In this document: one piece after another, positions 17,876 to 27,371 of the stretch
How the letters are laid out: every line of letters starts with the position of its first letter
Numbering within the stretch: the stretch's first letter is position 1
Source of the DNA: Bradyrhizobium diazoefficiens
GTDB lineage: Bacteria; Pseudomonadota; Alphaproteobacteria; Rhizobiales; Xanthobacteraceae
DNA length: 64,000 nucleotides
Direction: 5' to 3'
Assembly: GCF_018129965.1 (NCBI RefSeq)
Contig: NZ_JAFCKW010000033.1
Span: 1-64,000 of the forward strand
Program-made: the position numbers and the translations under genes
Notes under the pieces: model-generated
Told to the model about the DNA's origin: nothing
Seen by the model: the letters and a program-made list of their open reading frames with translations, nothing else
Database searches by the model: none

Positions 17876-19399
17876 ATGAGTGTCATGCGTTTGGCAATCC
17901 TGGCGTCGGCTGTGCTGACGTCGCTGGTGGGCGCGGCCCAGGATCAAGTTCAAGCCCAGACCACCCTCCGCATCGGCATCGCCGAAGACCCTGACATCCT
18001 CGATCCCAGCATCGGCCGCACCTATGTCGGCCGCATCGTGTTCTCCGCCTTCTGCGACAAGCTGTTCGACATCGACGAGAAGCTCAACATCGTGCCGCAG
18101 CTCGCGCTGTCCCACGAGACCTCGGCCGACGGCAAGGAGATGACGATCAAGCTGCGGCCCGGCGTCAAATTCCACGACGGCGAGCCGCTCGACGCCGAAG
18201 CCGCAAAATTCTCGATCGAGCGTCACATGACGCTGCCGACCTCGTTCCGCAAGTCGGAGCTGGCCAGCGTCGACCATGTCGAGGTGGTCGATCCCCTGAC
18301 CATCAAGCTGGTGCTGAAGACCCCCTACTCGCCGCTGATCGCCCAGCTCACCGATCGCTCCGGCATGATGGTTTCGCCCAAGGCCGCCCGGGAAGCCGGC
18401 GACAAGTTCGGCCTGCATCCGGTCTGCGCCGGCCCTTACAAGTTCGTCGAGCGCGTCCAGCAGGACCGCATGGTGTTCGAGAAGTTCGCCGACTACTGGA
18501 ACAAGGACAACATCCACATCGACCGCGTGGTGTTCCTGCCGATCGTCGACGCGACCGTGCGCCTCGCCAATTTGAAATCCGGCGGTCTCGACCTGATCGA
18601 GCGCGTGCTCGCCACCGACATCAAGGACGTCCGCGCCGACCCCAAACTGGTGCTGTCGACGGCGCCCGAGCTCGGCTATCTCGGCCTCACCGTCAATATC
18701 GCCAACGACAAAAGCAAGGGCCCCTTGAGCCAGTCGGCGAAGGTGCGTCAGGCGCTGGATCTGTCGATCGATCGCGAGGCGATCAACCAGGTCGTCTTCA
18801 ACGGCGAATTCACCCCCGGCAATCAATGGGTCAGCCCGACCCATCCCTATTATCAGAAATCATTCCCCGTCCAGGGCCGCGACATCGCCAAAGCCAAGGC
18901 GCTGCTCAAGGAGGCGGGTGTCAGCCTCCCCGTGACCGTCGACTACATGATTCCCAAGGGCACGGAGTATGAGGCCGTCGCCCAGGTCGTGCAGTCCATG
19001 GCCGCGGAGGCCGGCTTCGACATCAAGATCCGCGCCGTCGAATTCGCGACCACCTTCAAGCAGGCGCAGGCCGGTGAATTCCAGATCTTCCAGATCAACT
19101 GGAGCGGCCGCATCGATCCCGACGGAAATTCCTACGTCTTCATGCACACCAAGGCGCCGCAGAACGACGGCGGCTACGCAAGTCCCGAGGCCGACAAGCT
19201 GATGGAGGACGCCCGCATGATCTCCGGCTTCGATGAGCGCAAGGCCATTTACGAGAAGCTGACCAAGGTGCTGCTCACCGACCTGCCGATCATCTACCTC
19301 TATCACCGCACGCTGCTGATCGCGCATACGACCAGGCTCGAGGGTTACAAGCAGATGCCCGACGGCCTCGTGCGCGTCGTCGGACTGAAGTTCAAGTGA
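17876..19399 (+). CDS. Peptide ABC transporter substrate-binding protein (family 5), system 2
   Basis: Periplasmic binding protein of 507 residues with a signal peptide over about residues 1-27 (ending VQA). IKLRPGVKFHDGEPLDAEAAKFSIERH is the family-5 core; only distant resemblance to the system 1 binding protein is visible, so the two importers probably take different ligands. The ATG at 17876 has AGAGG eleven bases upstream. It sits 41 bp after the ATPase gene and 31 bp before the permease gene. Confidence 0.93.
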   Translation: MSVMRLAILASAVLTSLVGAAQDQVQAQTTLRIGIAEDPDILDPSIGRTYVGRIVFSAFCDKLFDIDEKLNIVPQLALSHETSADGKEMTIKLRPGVKFHDGEPLDAEAAKFSIERHMTLPTSFRKSELASVDHVEVVDPLTIKLVLKTPYSPLIAQLTDRSGMMVSPKAAREAGDKFGLHPVCAGPYKFVERVQQDRMVFEKFADYWNKDNIHIDRVVFLPIVDATVRLANLKSGGLDLIERVLATDIKDVRADPKLVLSTAPELGYLGLTVNIANDKSKGPLSQSAKVRQALDLSIDREAINQVVFNGEFTPGNQWVSPTHPYYQKSFPVQGRDIAKAKALLKEAGVSLPVTVDYMIPKGTEYEAVAQVVQSMAAEAGFDIKIRAVEFATTFKQAQAGEFQIFQINWSGRIDPDGNSYVFMHTKAPQNDGGYASPEADKLMEDARMISGFDERKAIYEKLTKVLLTDLPIIYLYHRTLLIAHTTRLEGYKQMPDGLVRVVGLKFK

Positions 19400-19430
19400 A
19401 AGCGGCGCCCCCCGAGACGCGCGTGCGGCT

Positions 19431-20372
19431 ATGCTGAACTTCCTCGCCCGCCGCATCGCGCAGATCGTGCCGACATTGTTCTTCGTGTCGGTGCTGATCT
19501 TCTCGCTGCAGCAGTTGCTGCCGGGCGATCCTGCCCTGGTAATGGCCGGCGAGGAGCGCGATCCCGCCGTGATCGAGCAGATCCGCCGGCAGTACAAGCT
19601 CGATCAGCCGATTCCCGTGCAGTACGTGTATTGGCTCAAGGGCGTCCTGACCGGAAACTTCGGGGAGTCGCTGCGCAGCAAGATGCCGGTGCGCGAACTG
19701 ATCGCGCAGAAGCTGCCGGTGACGCTGCAGCTCGGTTCGATGGCGATCCTGTTCGCCTTCTGCATCGGCATTCCCGCCGGCGTCATCTCCGCGGTAAAGA
19801 AGGGCACGATGTGGGATTATGGCGCCAATCTGTTCGCGCTATGGGGAATCTCGACGCCAAATTTCTGGCTCGGGATTTTGCTGATCTTCCTGTTCTCGAT
19901 CAAACTCGGCTGGCTGCCGGCTTCGGGCTACGTGCCGCTCAGCGAGAACTGGCGCATGAGCCTTGCCGCGACCATCATGCCGGCCTTCGTGCTCGGCAAC
20001 GCGATCTCCGCGATCCTGATGCGGCACACCCGCAGCGCCATGCTGCAGGTTCTGGAGAGCGATTACGTCCGCACCGCGCGCGCCAAAGGCCTCTCGGAGC
20101 GCTCGGTGATCCTCAAGCATGCCATGCGCAACGCGCTGACGCCGATCATCACCCTGGGCGCGCTCGAACTCGGCACGCTCCTGTCCGGCGCAGTGCTGAC
20201 CGAGCAGATCTTCTCCATTCCGGGCTTCGGCAAGCTGATCGTGGACGCCGTGTTCAACCGCGACTATGCCGTCGTGCAGGGTGTGGTGCTGGTCACGGCC
20301 ACCGTCTACATCACCTTGAACCTCGTGGCCGACGTCGCCTACATCCTCGTCAACCCGCGGCTGCGGGGCTAG
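19431..20372 (+). CDS. Peptide ABC transporter permease (DppB-like), system 2
   Basis: Inner-membrane permease of 313 residues with about six helices. The N-terminal LPGDPALVMAGEE and the cytoplasmic loop TRSAMLQVLESDYVRTARAKGL are characteristic of DppB/GsiC-type subunits. The ATG at 19431 lies 31 bp after the binding-protein stop. Confidence 0.93.
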   Translation: MLNFLARRIAQIVPTLFFVSVLIFSLQQLLPGDPALVMAGEERDPAVIEQIRRQYKLDQPIPVQYVYWLKGVLTGNFGESLRSKMPVRELIAQKLPVTLQLGSMAILFAFCIGIPAGVISAVKKGTMWDYGANLFALWGISTPNFWLGILLIFLFSIKLGWLPASGYVPLSENWRMSLAATIMPAFVLGNAISAILMRHTRSAMLQVLESDYVRTARAKGLSERSVILKHAMRNALTPIITLGALELGTLLSGAVLTEQIFSIPGFGKLIVDAVFNRDYAVVQGVVLVTATVYITLNLVADVAYILVNPRLRG

Positions 20373-20376
20373 CGCC

Positions 20377-21267
20377 ATGACCGAAGCCGCTCTGCCCGCC
20401 GCCCCCGCTCCCACGCAAGCCTATGAGCTCGACAGCCCGGCGCGCCGCGCCCGGCGGAGGCTGTTCAAGCGCAAGGCGGCCGTGTTCGGGCTCGTCGTGA
20501 TCACGGCTTTCATTCTCCTTGCGGCGCTCGCGCCGCTCGTCGTGCCCTACGATCCCATCGCGACGAGCTGGAGCCTGGTGCGAAAGCCGCCGACCGCGGC
20601 GCACTGGTTCGGCACCGACGAGCTCGGCCGCGACATCCTCAGCCGCGTCGTCTACGGCGCGCGGGCCTCGCTGATGGCGGGCCTGATCTCGGTCGCGATC
20701 GCGCTCGGTATCGGCGTGCCGCTCGGACTGTTCGCCGGCTATCGCGGCGGCTTCACGGATGCGCTGATTAGCCGGATCACCGATGCGATGCTGGCCTGCC
20801 CCTTCCTGATCCTTGCGATTGCGCTCGCCGCATTCCTCGGCCCGAGCCTCGGCAACGCCATGATCGCGATCGGGATCTCGGCCACCCCGATCTTCATCCG
20901 CCTGACTCGCGGCCAGGTGCTGGTCGTCAAGGCTGAGGACTATGTCGAAGCCGCCCGTGCGCTCGGCAATCCGCCGTGGCGGATCGCGTTCTCCCACATC
21001 CTGCCGAACATCCTGCCGGCGCTGCTGGTGCAGGCGACGCTGTCGATTGCCGCTGCCATCATCGCCGAGGCTGCGCTCTCTTTCCTCGGCCTCGGCCAGC
21101 AGCCGCCCGCGCCGTCCTGGGGCAGCATGCTCAATGCCGCGCAACGCTTCCTGACCCAGGCGCCTTGGATGGCGATCTGGCCCGGCCTTGCGATCTTCCT
21201 CGTGGTGCTCTCGTTGAACCTGCTCGGCGACGGCCTGCGCGATGCGCTCGACCCAAGGCAGCGTTAG
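20377..21267 (+). CDS. Peptide ABC transporter permease (DppC-like), system 2
   Basis: Second permease of system 2, 296 residues. The segment HWFGTDELGRDILSRVVYGA is the DppC signature, and the docking loop is near VKAEDYVEAARALG. It starts 4 bp after the DppB-like stop and ends the long plus-strand run, which then meets the convergent CnbZ-like gene. Confidence 0.93.
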   Translation: MTEAALPAAPAPTQAYELDSPARRARRRLFKRKAAVFGLVVITAFILLAALAPLVVPYDPIATSWSLVRKPPTAAHWFGTDELGRDILSRVVYGARASLMAGLISVAIALGIGVPLGLFAGYRGGFTDALISRITDAMLACPFLILAIALAAFLGPSLGNAMIAIGISATPIFIRLTRGQVLVVKAEDYVEAARALGNPPWRIAFSHILPNILPALLVQATLSIAAAIIAEAALSFLGLGQQPPAPSWGSMLNAAQRFLTQAPWMAIWPGLAIFLVVLSLNLLGDGLRDALDPRQR

Positions 21268-21292
21268 CGAACGTCTTGAACCGGTGCAGCCA

Positions 21293-21315
21293 CACCTCTC
21301 CCGTAGGGAGAGGTG
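21293..21315. terminator. Hairpin between convergent genes
   Basis: CACCTCTCCC (21293-21302) and GGGAGAGGTG (21306-21315) form a 10-bp stem with a 3-base loop. It follows the last peptide-permease gene by 25 bp and lies between convergent genes. No clear T run follows, so it may act as a weak terminator or mRNA end; the same C/T-rich palindrome type recurs at 36616-36731 and 43784-43805. Confidence 0.55.
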
Positions 21316-21353
21316 GACCTCGGCCATGCACCGAGACCGATTTGCATCATACT

Positions 21354-22097
21354 CTAAATCACCGCCTCACGGATCACGCGGCGGCAATCCATCTCGTATT
21401 CGAGATCGACCACCGGCGGCCGGGCGAAATGCCAGGTCAGGCCGGAGCGCAACGCGCCGCGGCGGACCAACTCGTCGGCGAGAACGGGATGGAAGTCACG
21501 GATCGAATAGGCCTGCACGCCGGTGGTATCCTTCCAGCCGAAGCCGAACGCCGCCATGCGCTTTTCCATGTGCGACGTGGTCATGCGCACCTTCTCCTGG
21601 AGCGCGTCCGCGCCGAGCTCCCGATAGCGCACGATGCGTTCGGGATAGGTGCCGCTGCCTTCACGCGCTTCCGCACCGCCTGCGATCACGAAGGTCGGCG
21701 TCGCCGCGCGCGTCGGGCGCGTGAAGCAGAACGCATAGAACGACGGTTCGGACGGCGGATCGATCTCGGGACAGACATTGCTGCGCGCCACCGGATTGGT
21801 GGTGCCGTCGAAGATGCCCCATTCCGACAGCGTCTTCACATAGTGCAGGTTGAAGGCGCGAAAGCCGTCCTCGCTGAAGGCCGCCGGCGAGCGTAACTCG
21901 CAGGCGCAGAACGATGTCAGCGGCCGGCCCGCCTCCTGGATGAATTTCGCCGCCAGCGCAAAGCCCTCGGCGAGCGGCACCAGACGGTCGAACCTGACGC
22001 GCTCGATCTCGTAGCCGTCGTCCGCGACCGCGCCCGATGAATACTGGAACACGGCCGGGATGAACCCATAATTACCAGCAGAAAAGTCGCGCGTCAT
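21354..22097 (-). CDS. CnbZ/RidA-like deaminase family protein
   Basis: A 247-residue soluble protein that I recognise as resembling 2-amino-5-chloromuconate deaminase CnbZ, a member of the broader RidA/YjgF imine-deaminase group. Typical stretches are FCACELRSPAAF, NPVARSNVCPEIDPPSEPSF and the C-terminal LTWHFARPPVVDLEYEMD. No signal peptide is present. The start at 22097 was chosen because AAGGGG lies just upstream; an earlier in-frame ATG at 22112 has no good ribosome site. No chloroaromatic genes are nearby, so the substrate is more likely another enamine or imine. It is separated from the RND operon by that operon's terminator. Confidence 0.6.
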   Translation of the reverse strand: MTRDFSAGNYGFIPAVFQYSSGAVADDGYEIERVRFDRLVPLAEGFALAAKFIQEAGRPLTSFCACELRSPAAFSEDGFRAFNLHYVKTLSEWGIFDGTTNPVARSNVCPEIDPPSEPSFYAFCFTRPTRAATPTFVIAGGAEAREGSGTYPERIVRYRELGADALQEKVRMTTSHMEKRMAAFGFGWKDTTGVQAYSIRDFHPVLADELVRRGALRSGLTWHFARPPVVDLEYEMDCRRVIREAVI

Positions 22098-22164
22098 GTC
22101 CAGCCCCTTCATTCCGATTGTCCGTCGGCGCTCCCTGCGCCGGGGCGAGACTAGCATGGCATAA

Positions 22165-22199
22165 CAAAAAAGCGGCAACAGCGATCGCTGTTGCCGCTT
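22165..22199 (-). terminator. Intrinsic terminator of the RND efflux operon
   Basis: A perfect 30-base palindrome (22170-22199) is followed on the minus strand by a run of six T. It begins 23 bp after the RND pump stop codon, the expected place for the end of the TetR-adaptor-pump transcript. Confidence 0.9.
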
Positions 22200-22222
22200 C
22201 CCGGTCTGGAGTGATGCAGCCC

Positions 22223-25200
22223 TCAGGTGGTCCGCAGCGCCTTGGCGTCGAGGTCGAACTCGCTGACCTGCTTGTTGCGCTCGGAATCGGCCGCCTTGCG
22301 ATGGTCGGTTGCCAGCACGACATAGACCGCCGGCAGCACGAACAGCGTGAACAGCGTGCCGATCGACATGCCGGCCACGACGACCAGGCCGATCGAGAAG
22401 CGGCTGGCGGCGCCCGCGCCGGTCGCGGTCAGGAGCGGGATCAGGCCGGTCACCATCGCAGCCGTGGTCATCAGGATCGGCCGGAGGCGAATGCGGGCCG
22501 ACATCTCGATGGCCGAGCGGCGGTCGAGCCGCTCGTTGACCTGGAGCTCGTTGGCGAACTCCACCATCAGGATGCCGTGCTTGGTGATCAGGCCGACCAG
22601 GGTGAGCAGGCCAACCTGGGTGTAGATGTTCATCGTCGCCATGCCGAAGAACAGCGGGATCAGCGCGCCGACGATCGCCATCGGCACCGAGATCATGATC
22701 ACCAGCGGGTCACGCAGGCTCTCGAACTGAGCGGCGAGCACCAGGAAGATGATGATCAGCGCAAAGCCGAAGGTGATCGCGAGCTGATTGCCCTCCTGCA
22801 CGTACTGCCTGCTGTCCGCGAGATAGTCGTGGCTGAAGCCGGCCGGCAGCTTCTTGGCCTCGCTTTCGAGGAAGTCCACCGCCGCACCGACGGTGACGCC
22901 GGGCATCGGCACGGCCGAGAACGTCGCCGAATTGAGCTGATTGTAGTGGGTCAGTGAATTCGGGGCGGTCGTGGTCTTGACCGACACCACGGTCGACAGC
23001 GGAAGCTGCTGGCCCGTGTTCGTCGTCACGTAATAGCCGCCGAGCGATTCCGGCGAGAGCCGGCTGCTGCGCGGCACCTGCGGGATCACCTGGTAGGAAC
23101 GGCCCTCGAGATTGAAGCGGTTGATGTAGTTGCCGCCGAGCAGCACCGCCAGCGTGCCGCCGAGGTTCTGCATGTTGACGCCGAGATCCTGCGCCTTGGT
23201 ACGGTCGATCGTGACCTCCACGTTCGGCTGGTTGTAGGCAAGGTCGCTGTCGGAGACGATGAACATGCCGCTCTTGCGCGCAGCGTCCTTCAGCTTCTCC
23301 ATTTGCTCGAAGACCGTCTGGAAACCGGCGGTGGAGTTGATCACCATCTGAACCGGCAGGCCGCCCGGGCCGCCCGGCAGCGGCGGCAGGTTGAACGCGA
23401 ACGCCTGCACGCCCTCGATCTTCGACAGCTCGGCCTGCACCAGCGGCTTCAACTGGATCGCCGACCGTTTGCGCTCGTCCCAGGGCTTGAGCAGCAGACC
23501 GGCGATACCGCCCTGCGGACCGTTGATGCCGTTCAGCACGAAGCGCAGATCGGTCTCGGGAAACTTCTGGAATTCCTTGTCGAGCTTGTCGCCGTAGAAG
23601 TCGACATAGTCGATATTGGCGTATTTCGGCGCCTTGGTCACCGCGAACACGATGCCCTGGTCTTCCTCGGGCGCGAGTTCCTTCGAGGTGTGCATGTAGA
23701 GGAAGCCGACCAGCCCGAGGATCGTGATCGCGAACAGGCCGGTGATCGCCTTGTAGTCCAGCGAACGGTCCAGCCTGCGGCCATACCACCGCGTCATGGC
23801 GCCGAACACCTTGTTGACGACCTTGGCGAAGCGGCCCTCCTCGGTGTTCTTGAGCAGCACCGAGCACATCATTGGCGACAGCGTCAGCGCGATCACGCCC
23901 GACACGATCACCGAGCCCGCCAGCGTGAAGGCGAATTCGCGGAACAGCGAGCCGGTAAGGCCGCCGAGGAAGCCGATCGGCGCATACACCGCCGCGAGCG
24001 TGATGGTCATCGAGATCACGGGCCCGACGATTTCGCGCGCGCCCTCCACCGCCGCCTGGACGGGCGTCTTGCCCTCTTCCAGATGTCGATGGATGTTCTC
24101 CACGACGACGATGGCGTCGTCGACCACGAGTCCGATCGCGAGCACCATCGCCAGCAGCGTCAGCAGGTTGAAGCTGAAGCCCAGCGCCAGCATCAATGTG
24201 CAGACACCGATCATCGACAGCGGAATGGTGACGACCGGAATGATGACCGAGCGGAGCGAGGCCAGGAACAGGAAGATGACCACGATCACGATAATCACGG
24301 CTTCTCCCAGCGTCTTCTCGACCTCGTCGATCGAGGATTGGATGAACTTGGTCGAGTCGTAGGCGACCTTCATCTTCATCGACGGTGGCAAATTGCGCTC
24401 GAGTTCCGGGAACAGCGCGCGCACGCCCTTGACGAGCGTCAGCGGGTTGCCTTGCGGCGTCGCGTTCACGCCGATGAAGATCGCATGCTCGCCGTTGAAG
24501 GCGACGCTTGCATCCGTGCTCTGCGCGGCGAGCTCGACGGTGGCGATGTCCTCCATCCGCACGAAGCCGCCGTCCTTGGCCTTGACGATCATCCTCCTGA
24601 ACTGGTTGACGTCGGTCAGGCTGGTATTGGTCGAGATGTTGGAAACGATCAGATAGCCCTTGGTCTGCCCCGCCGCGGACTGGAAGTTGTTGGCGGTGAT
24701 GGCGGCGGCGACGTCGGCCGGCGAGACGCTGCGGCCGGCCATCTTCACGGGATCGAGCCACAGCCGCATGGCGAAGGTCTGGCCGCCGAGAATGTCGGCC
24801 GAGGCGACGCCGTCGACGGTCGACAGCACCGGCTGCACCACACGCGTCAGATAGTCGGAGATCGCCGAGCCCGACAGTTCCTCCGAGGAGAAGCCGAGAT
24901 ACATCACGGCCGTGGTCTGGCCCGTGGTCTTGGTGACGATCGGGTCGTTGGATTCCTTCGGAATCAGGTATTTGACCGAGTTGGTCTTGGCCAGAACTTC
25001 GGTGAGCGCCTGGTTCGGGTCGAAGTTCAGCTTGATGTAGACCTGGATCGTCGAGGTGCCGAGCACCGAGGACGAGGTCATGTAGTCCACGCCTTCGGCG
25101 GAGGCGACCGCCTGCTCGATCGGCGTCGTGATGAAGCCCTGGATCAGGTCCGCGGACGCACCGGGATAGACGGTCGTGATGTTGATGACCGTGTTCGACA

Positions 25201-25318
25201 GCTTCGGATATTGCCGGATCGGCAGCACCATCGCCGCGCGCAGGCCGATCAGCAGGATCAAGAGACTGACGACGACCGACAGGATCGGTCGTTTGATGAA
25301 AATGTCGGTAAAGCGCAT
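22223..25318 (-). CDS. RND multidrug efflux pump, inner-membrane subunit (HAE-1 type)
   Basis: Proton-driven efflux pump of 1031 residues, full length for the AcrB/MexB class. A first helix at about 10-30 is followed by a periplasmic porter domain. Helix 4 carries the proton-relay pair Asp400-Asp401 in GLVVDDAIVVVEN. The C-terminal half repeats the architecture and includes HGILMVEFANELQ. The gene is downstream of a membrane-fusion adaptor and a TetR gene on the same strand; an outer-membrane factor is not encoded nearby, so a TolC-like protein must come from elsewhere. Substrates cannot be inferred. Confidence 0.95.
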   Translation of the reverse strand: MRFTDIFIKRPILSVVVSLLILLIGLRAAMVLPIRQYPKLSNTVINITTVYPGASADLIQGFITTPIEQAVASAEGVDYMTSSSVLGTSTIQVYIKLNFDPNQALTEVLAKTNSVKYLIPKESNDPIVTKTTGQTTAVMYLGFSSEELSGSAISDYLTRVVQPVLSTVDGVASADILGGQTFAMRLWLDPVKMAGRSVSPADVAAAITANNFQSAAGQTKGYLIVSNISTNTSLTDVNQFRRMIVKAKDGGFVRMEDIATVELAAQSTDASVAFNGEHAIFIGVNATPQGNPLTLVKGVRALFPELERNLPPSMKMKVAYDSTKFIQSSIDEVEKTLGEAVIIVIVVIFLFLASLRSVIIPVVTIPLSMIGVCTLMLALGFSFNLLTLLAMVLAIGLVVDDAIVVVENIHRHLEEGKTPVQAAVEGAREIVGPVISMTITLAAVYAPIGFLGGLTGSLFREFAFTLAGSVIVSGVIALTLSPMMCSVLLKNTEEGRFAKVVNKVFGAMTRWYGRRLDRSLDYKAITGLFAITILGLVGFLYMHTSKELAPEEDQGIVFAVTKAPKYANIDYVDFYGDKLDKEFQKFPETDLRFVLNGINGPQGGIAGLLLKPWDERKRSAIQLKPLVQAELSKIEGVQAFAFNLPPLPGGPGGLPVQMVINSTAGFQTVFEQMEKLKDAARKSGMFIVSDSDLAYNQPNVEVTIDRTKAQDLGVNMQNLGGTLAVLLGGNYINRFNLEGRSYQVIPQVPRSSRLSPESLGGYYVTTNTGQQLPLSTVVSVKTTTAPNSLTHYNQLNSATFSAVPMPGVTVGAAVDFLESEAKKLPAGFSHDYLADSRQYVQEGNQLAITFGFALIIIFLVLAAQFESLRDPLVIMISVPMAIVGALIPLFFGMATMNIYTQVGLLTLVGLITKHGILMVEFANELQVNERLDRRSAIEMSARIRLRPILMTTAAMVTGLIPLLTATGAGAASRFSIGLVVVAGMSIGTLFTLFVLPAVYVVLATDHRKAADSERNKQVSEFDLDAKALRTT

Positions 25319-25350
25319 TGCGGCGATCTCGATTTCTGTGTCTGGGCAGA

Positions 25351-25375
25351 CGTGATCCGGCCGGGCCGGATCACG
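25351..25375. other. Strong hairpin between adaptor and pump genes
   Basis: CGTGATCCGGCC and GGCCGGATCACG form a near-perfect inverted repeat around one central base, 11 bp downstream of the adaptor stop. With no T run it is unlikely to end transcription; it may stabilise the adaptor mRNA relative to the pump mRNA. Confidence 0.6.
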
Positions 25376-25386
25376 CGCGTGTCGTG

Positions 25387-26586
25387 TCAGTAGCGCGGCG
25401 GTTGCGCAGGGATCGGCGGGCCCGGGTCGGCCGAAATCGCAACAGCGGCGCCGGACTGCAGCTTGAGCTGACCGACCGCGACGACCTTGTCGCCGACCTT
25501 CACGCCCTTGACGATCTCGACCCGGCCATCGACCCGATTGCCGGTCTGCACGAAGGTGCGCACCGCGGAGAGGGTGGTCTTGCCGTCCTCTTCCTTCTTC
25601 TCGGTGATCACGAACACTGAGTCGCCGTACAGCGTGTAGTCGACCGCCGTCTCAGGCACGGTGATCACGGCCGGCTTGTCCGGCAGCACCACCGTGGTGG
25701 TCACGAACATGCCGGGCTTCAGGATCTTTTCCGGATTGGCGATCGTCGCCTGTACGCGGATGTTGCGGGTATCGGTCGCGATCTGAGGCTCGATCGTGGT
25801 GATCTTGCCATCGAAGGTGCGGCCCGGATAGGCGTCGACCTTGAGCCGGACGGCCTGGCCGACCTTGAGGTTGCCCGAGTCCTTTTCCGTCACGGTGAAA
25901 TTGGCCCACAGCTGCGACAGGTCGGTCAGCGAGACGATGGCCGTGCCGGCGGTCAGATACTGGCCGACCTCGACCTTGCGGACGCCGAGATCGCCGGCGA
26001 ACGGTGCACGCACCAGCTTCTGCGAGATCAGTGCCTCGGTCTTGGCGATGCCGGCCTGCGCCTGGTCATAGGCGGCCTGCGCGGTATCGACGGTGGCCTG
26101 CGGACCGAACTGGCGCGATGCCAGTTGCTTGGCGCGGTCGAGCGAGAGCTGCGCGACGGTCGACTGCGCCTTGTAATTGGCGAGGTCGCCCTGCTCGGGC
26201 GCATCGAACATCTGCACCAGCGGCGTGCCGGCTTCGACATGCGCGCCGGGCTCGAACTTGATCTCGGTGACGCGGCCGTTGACGTCGGCGCTGACGTCGA
26301 CCTGGTGCACGGCGACGAGACTGCCGACCGCGGTCAGCAGGTTCGGCACCACCTCGGACTTCGCCTCGGCGGCGGTCACCGCGGTCGGCGGCGGCTTGTT
26401 GTTGGCGAAGAACTGCTTGATCATCTGGCCGCGGAAGAAATTGAACCAGACGAGCCCTCCCACCAGCACGCCCAGGAGCGTGCCGACGATGATGAACCAC
26501 AGCACCGGGCGGGCCGGACGCTTGGGAGCCTTGCTGTCGATCGGTTCGCCCGAAATCTTGTGTTCGGTGACGATGTTCATTGTCAT
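25387..26586 (-). CDS. RND efflux periplasmic adaptor (membrane fusion protein)
   Basis: A 399-residue HlyD/AcrA-type adaptor linking the inner-membrane pump to an outer-membrane channel. It is anchored by one N-terminal membrane helix (about 28-50) rather than a lipoprotein signal. A biotinyl-lipoyl-like segment (VDVSADVNGRVTEI ... GAHVEAGTPLVQM) and a helical hairpin follow. The beta-barrel part contains IRVQATIANPEKILKPGMFV. Its start overlaps the TetR stop by ATGA, showing the regulator and adaptor are co-translated. Confidence 0.94.
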   Translation of the reverse strand: MTMNIVTEHKISGEPIDSKAPKRPARPVLWFIIVGTLLGVLVGGLVWFNFFRGQMIKQFFANNKPPPTAVTAAEAKSEVVPNLLTAVGSLVAVHQVDVSADVNGRVTEIKFEPGAHVEAGTPLVQMFDAPEQGDLANYKAQSTVAQLSLDRAKQLASRQFGPQATVDTAQAAYDQAQAGIAKTEALISQKLVRAPFAGDLGVRKVEVGQYLTAGTAIVSLTDLSQLWANFTVTEKDSGNLKVGQAVRLKVDAYPGRTFDGKITTIEPQIATDTRNIRVQATIANPEKILKPGMFVTTTVVLPDKPAVITVPETAVDYTLYGDSVFVITEKKEEDGKTTLSAVRTFVQTGNRVDGRVEIVKGVKVGDKVVAVGQLKLQSGAAVAISADPGPPIPAQPPRY

Positions 26587-27284
26587 GCGCTTTCTGCAAT
26601 CGCCGTCTTGTCCGCACCGGCGGCCTGATCGTGGCCCGAATGCGAAGCAATTGCGGCGTCGTTAAGTCCGATACCCCTCAAGAGAAACTCACACAGCTGC
26701 CGTTCGAGGTCGTCAGCCTTGCCGTAAGCGAGGCAGGGCGCGGCCGGCAGCCTGGTCAGCGCAGCGGTCATCAACGTGTGATGCGCAAACCAGAACAGGT
26801 TGAGCGGATCGCCGCTGAATGGCCGCGCGTCCCCGGCCGCGACCGCCCGCTCGAGCGAGTCGAGGAAGACCGGCCCGATCAGTTTCTCGATCTTGGCATA
26901 TAGCAAACGGGCGAACTCGCCGTCATCCAGATGGCTGGTGGCCATCAGTCGCAGGCGCTGGGCCTCCTCCTGATCGGGACCGTCGGCTATGCGCAGGAAA
27001 TGCCCGACCATACTGCGGATGACTTCGACCAGAGTGGCCGTCGAGGGCTCCCGCTCCAGCAGCTCGGTCAGGGCCGGGTCGGCCTCGCATTCGTCGCTGA
27101 GAATTTCGGCATAGAGCGCGGCCTTGGACGGGAAATGCTTGAACAGCAGCGCTTCGGAAATGGCCGCGGCGGCCGCCACGCTCTTGGTCGTGGTGCCGGT
27201 ATAGCCATGTCGGGCAAAACAGCGTTTTGCTGCGCCGAGGATCAATTGACGCCTCAGGTCGCTCGTCATTCGCAATGAGCTCAT
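26583..27284 (-). CDS. TetR family regulator of the RND efflux operon
   Basis: DNA-binding repressor of 233 residues. The N-terminal helix-turn-helix (about 28-52, GYTGTTTKSVAAAAAISEAL then FKHFPSKAALY) is the TetR signature; the C-terminal ligand domain is divergent. It is first in the efflux operon and overlaps the adaptor gene by ATGA. The start at 27284 is preceded by an inverted repeat and no ribosome site; an alternative ATG at 27269 also lacks one. With the predicted promoter, the 27284 start would give an almost leaderless transcript. It probably represses its own operon and is released by a pump substrate. Confidence 0.88.
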   Translation of the reverse strand: MSSLRMTSDLRRQLILGAAKRCFARHGYTGTTTKSVAAAAAISEALLFKHFPSKAALYAEILSDECEADPALTELLEREPSTATLVEVIRSMVGHFLRIADGPDQEEAQRLRLMATSHLDDGEFARLLYAKIEKLIGPVFLDSLERAVAAGDARPFSGDPLNLFWFAHHTLMTAALTRLPAAPCLAYGKADDLERQLCEFLLRGIGLNDAAIASHSGHDQAAGADKTAIAESA

Positions 27285-27288
27285 GCTA

Positions 27289-27319
27289 GTGAGTAAGCAC
27301 TCACCCACGCAAAAGTCAA
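27289..27319 (-). promoter_or_regulatory. Predicted promoter with overlapping TetR operator
   Basis: On the minus strand a -35 box TTGACT (27314-27319) is 17 bp from a -10 candidate TTACTC (27291-27296). The perfect dyad GTGAGT-N4-ACTCAC (27289-27304) covers that -10 box. It ends five bases before the TetR start codon. This arrangement suggests autorepression by blocking RNA polymerase. Confidence 0.65.
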
Positions 27320-27371
27320 GCCGGATGGTGCGATGCAACCTGCAAGGAGCGCGCCCAAACCGGACAACAAA

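Noticed and set aside
22710..25393. Long open frames in other frames across the RND pump gene on both strands
   Set aside because: Low-complexity translations with no family resemblance; the pump frame is full length and intact.
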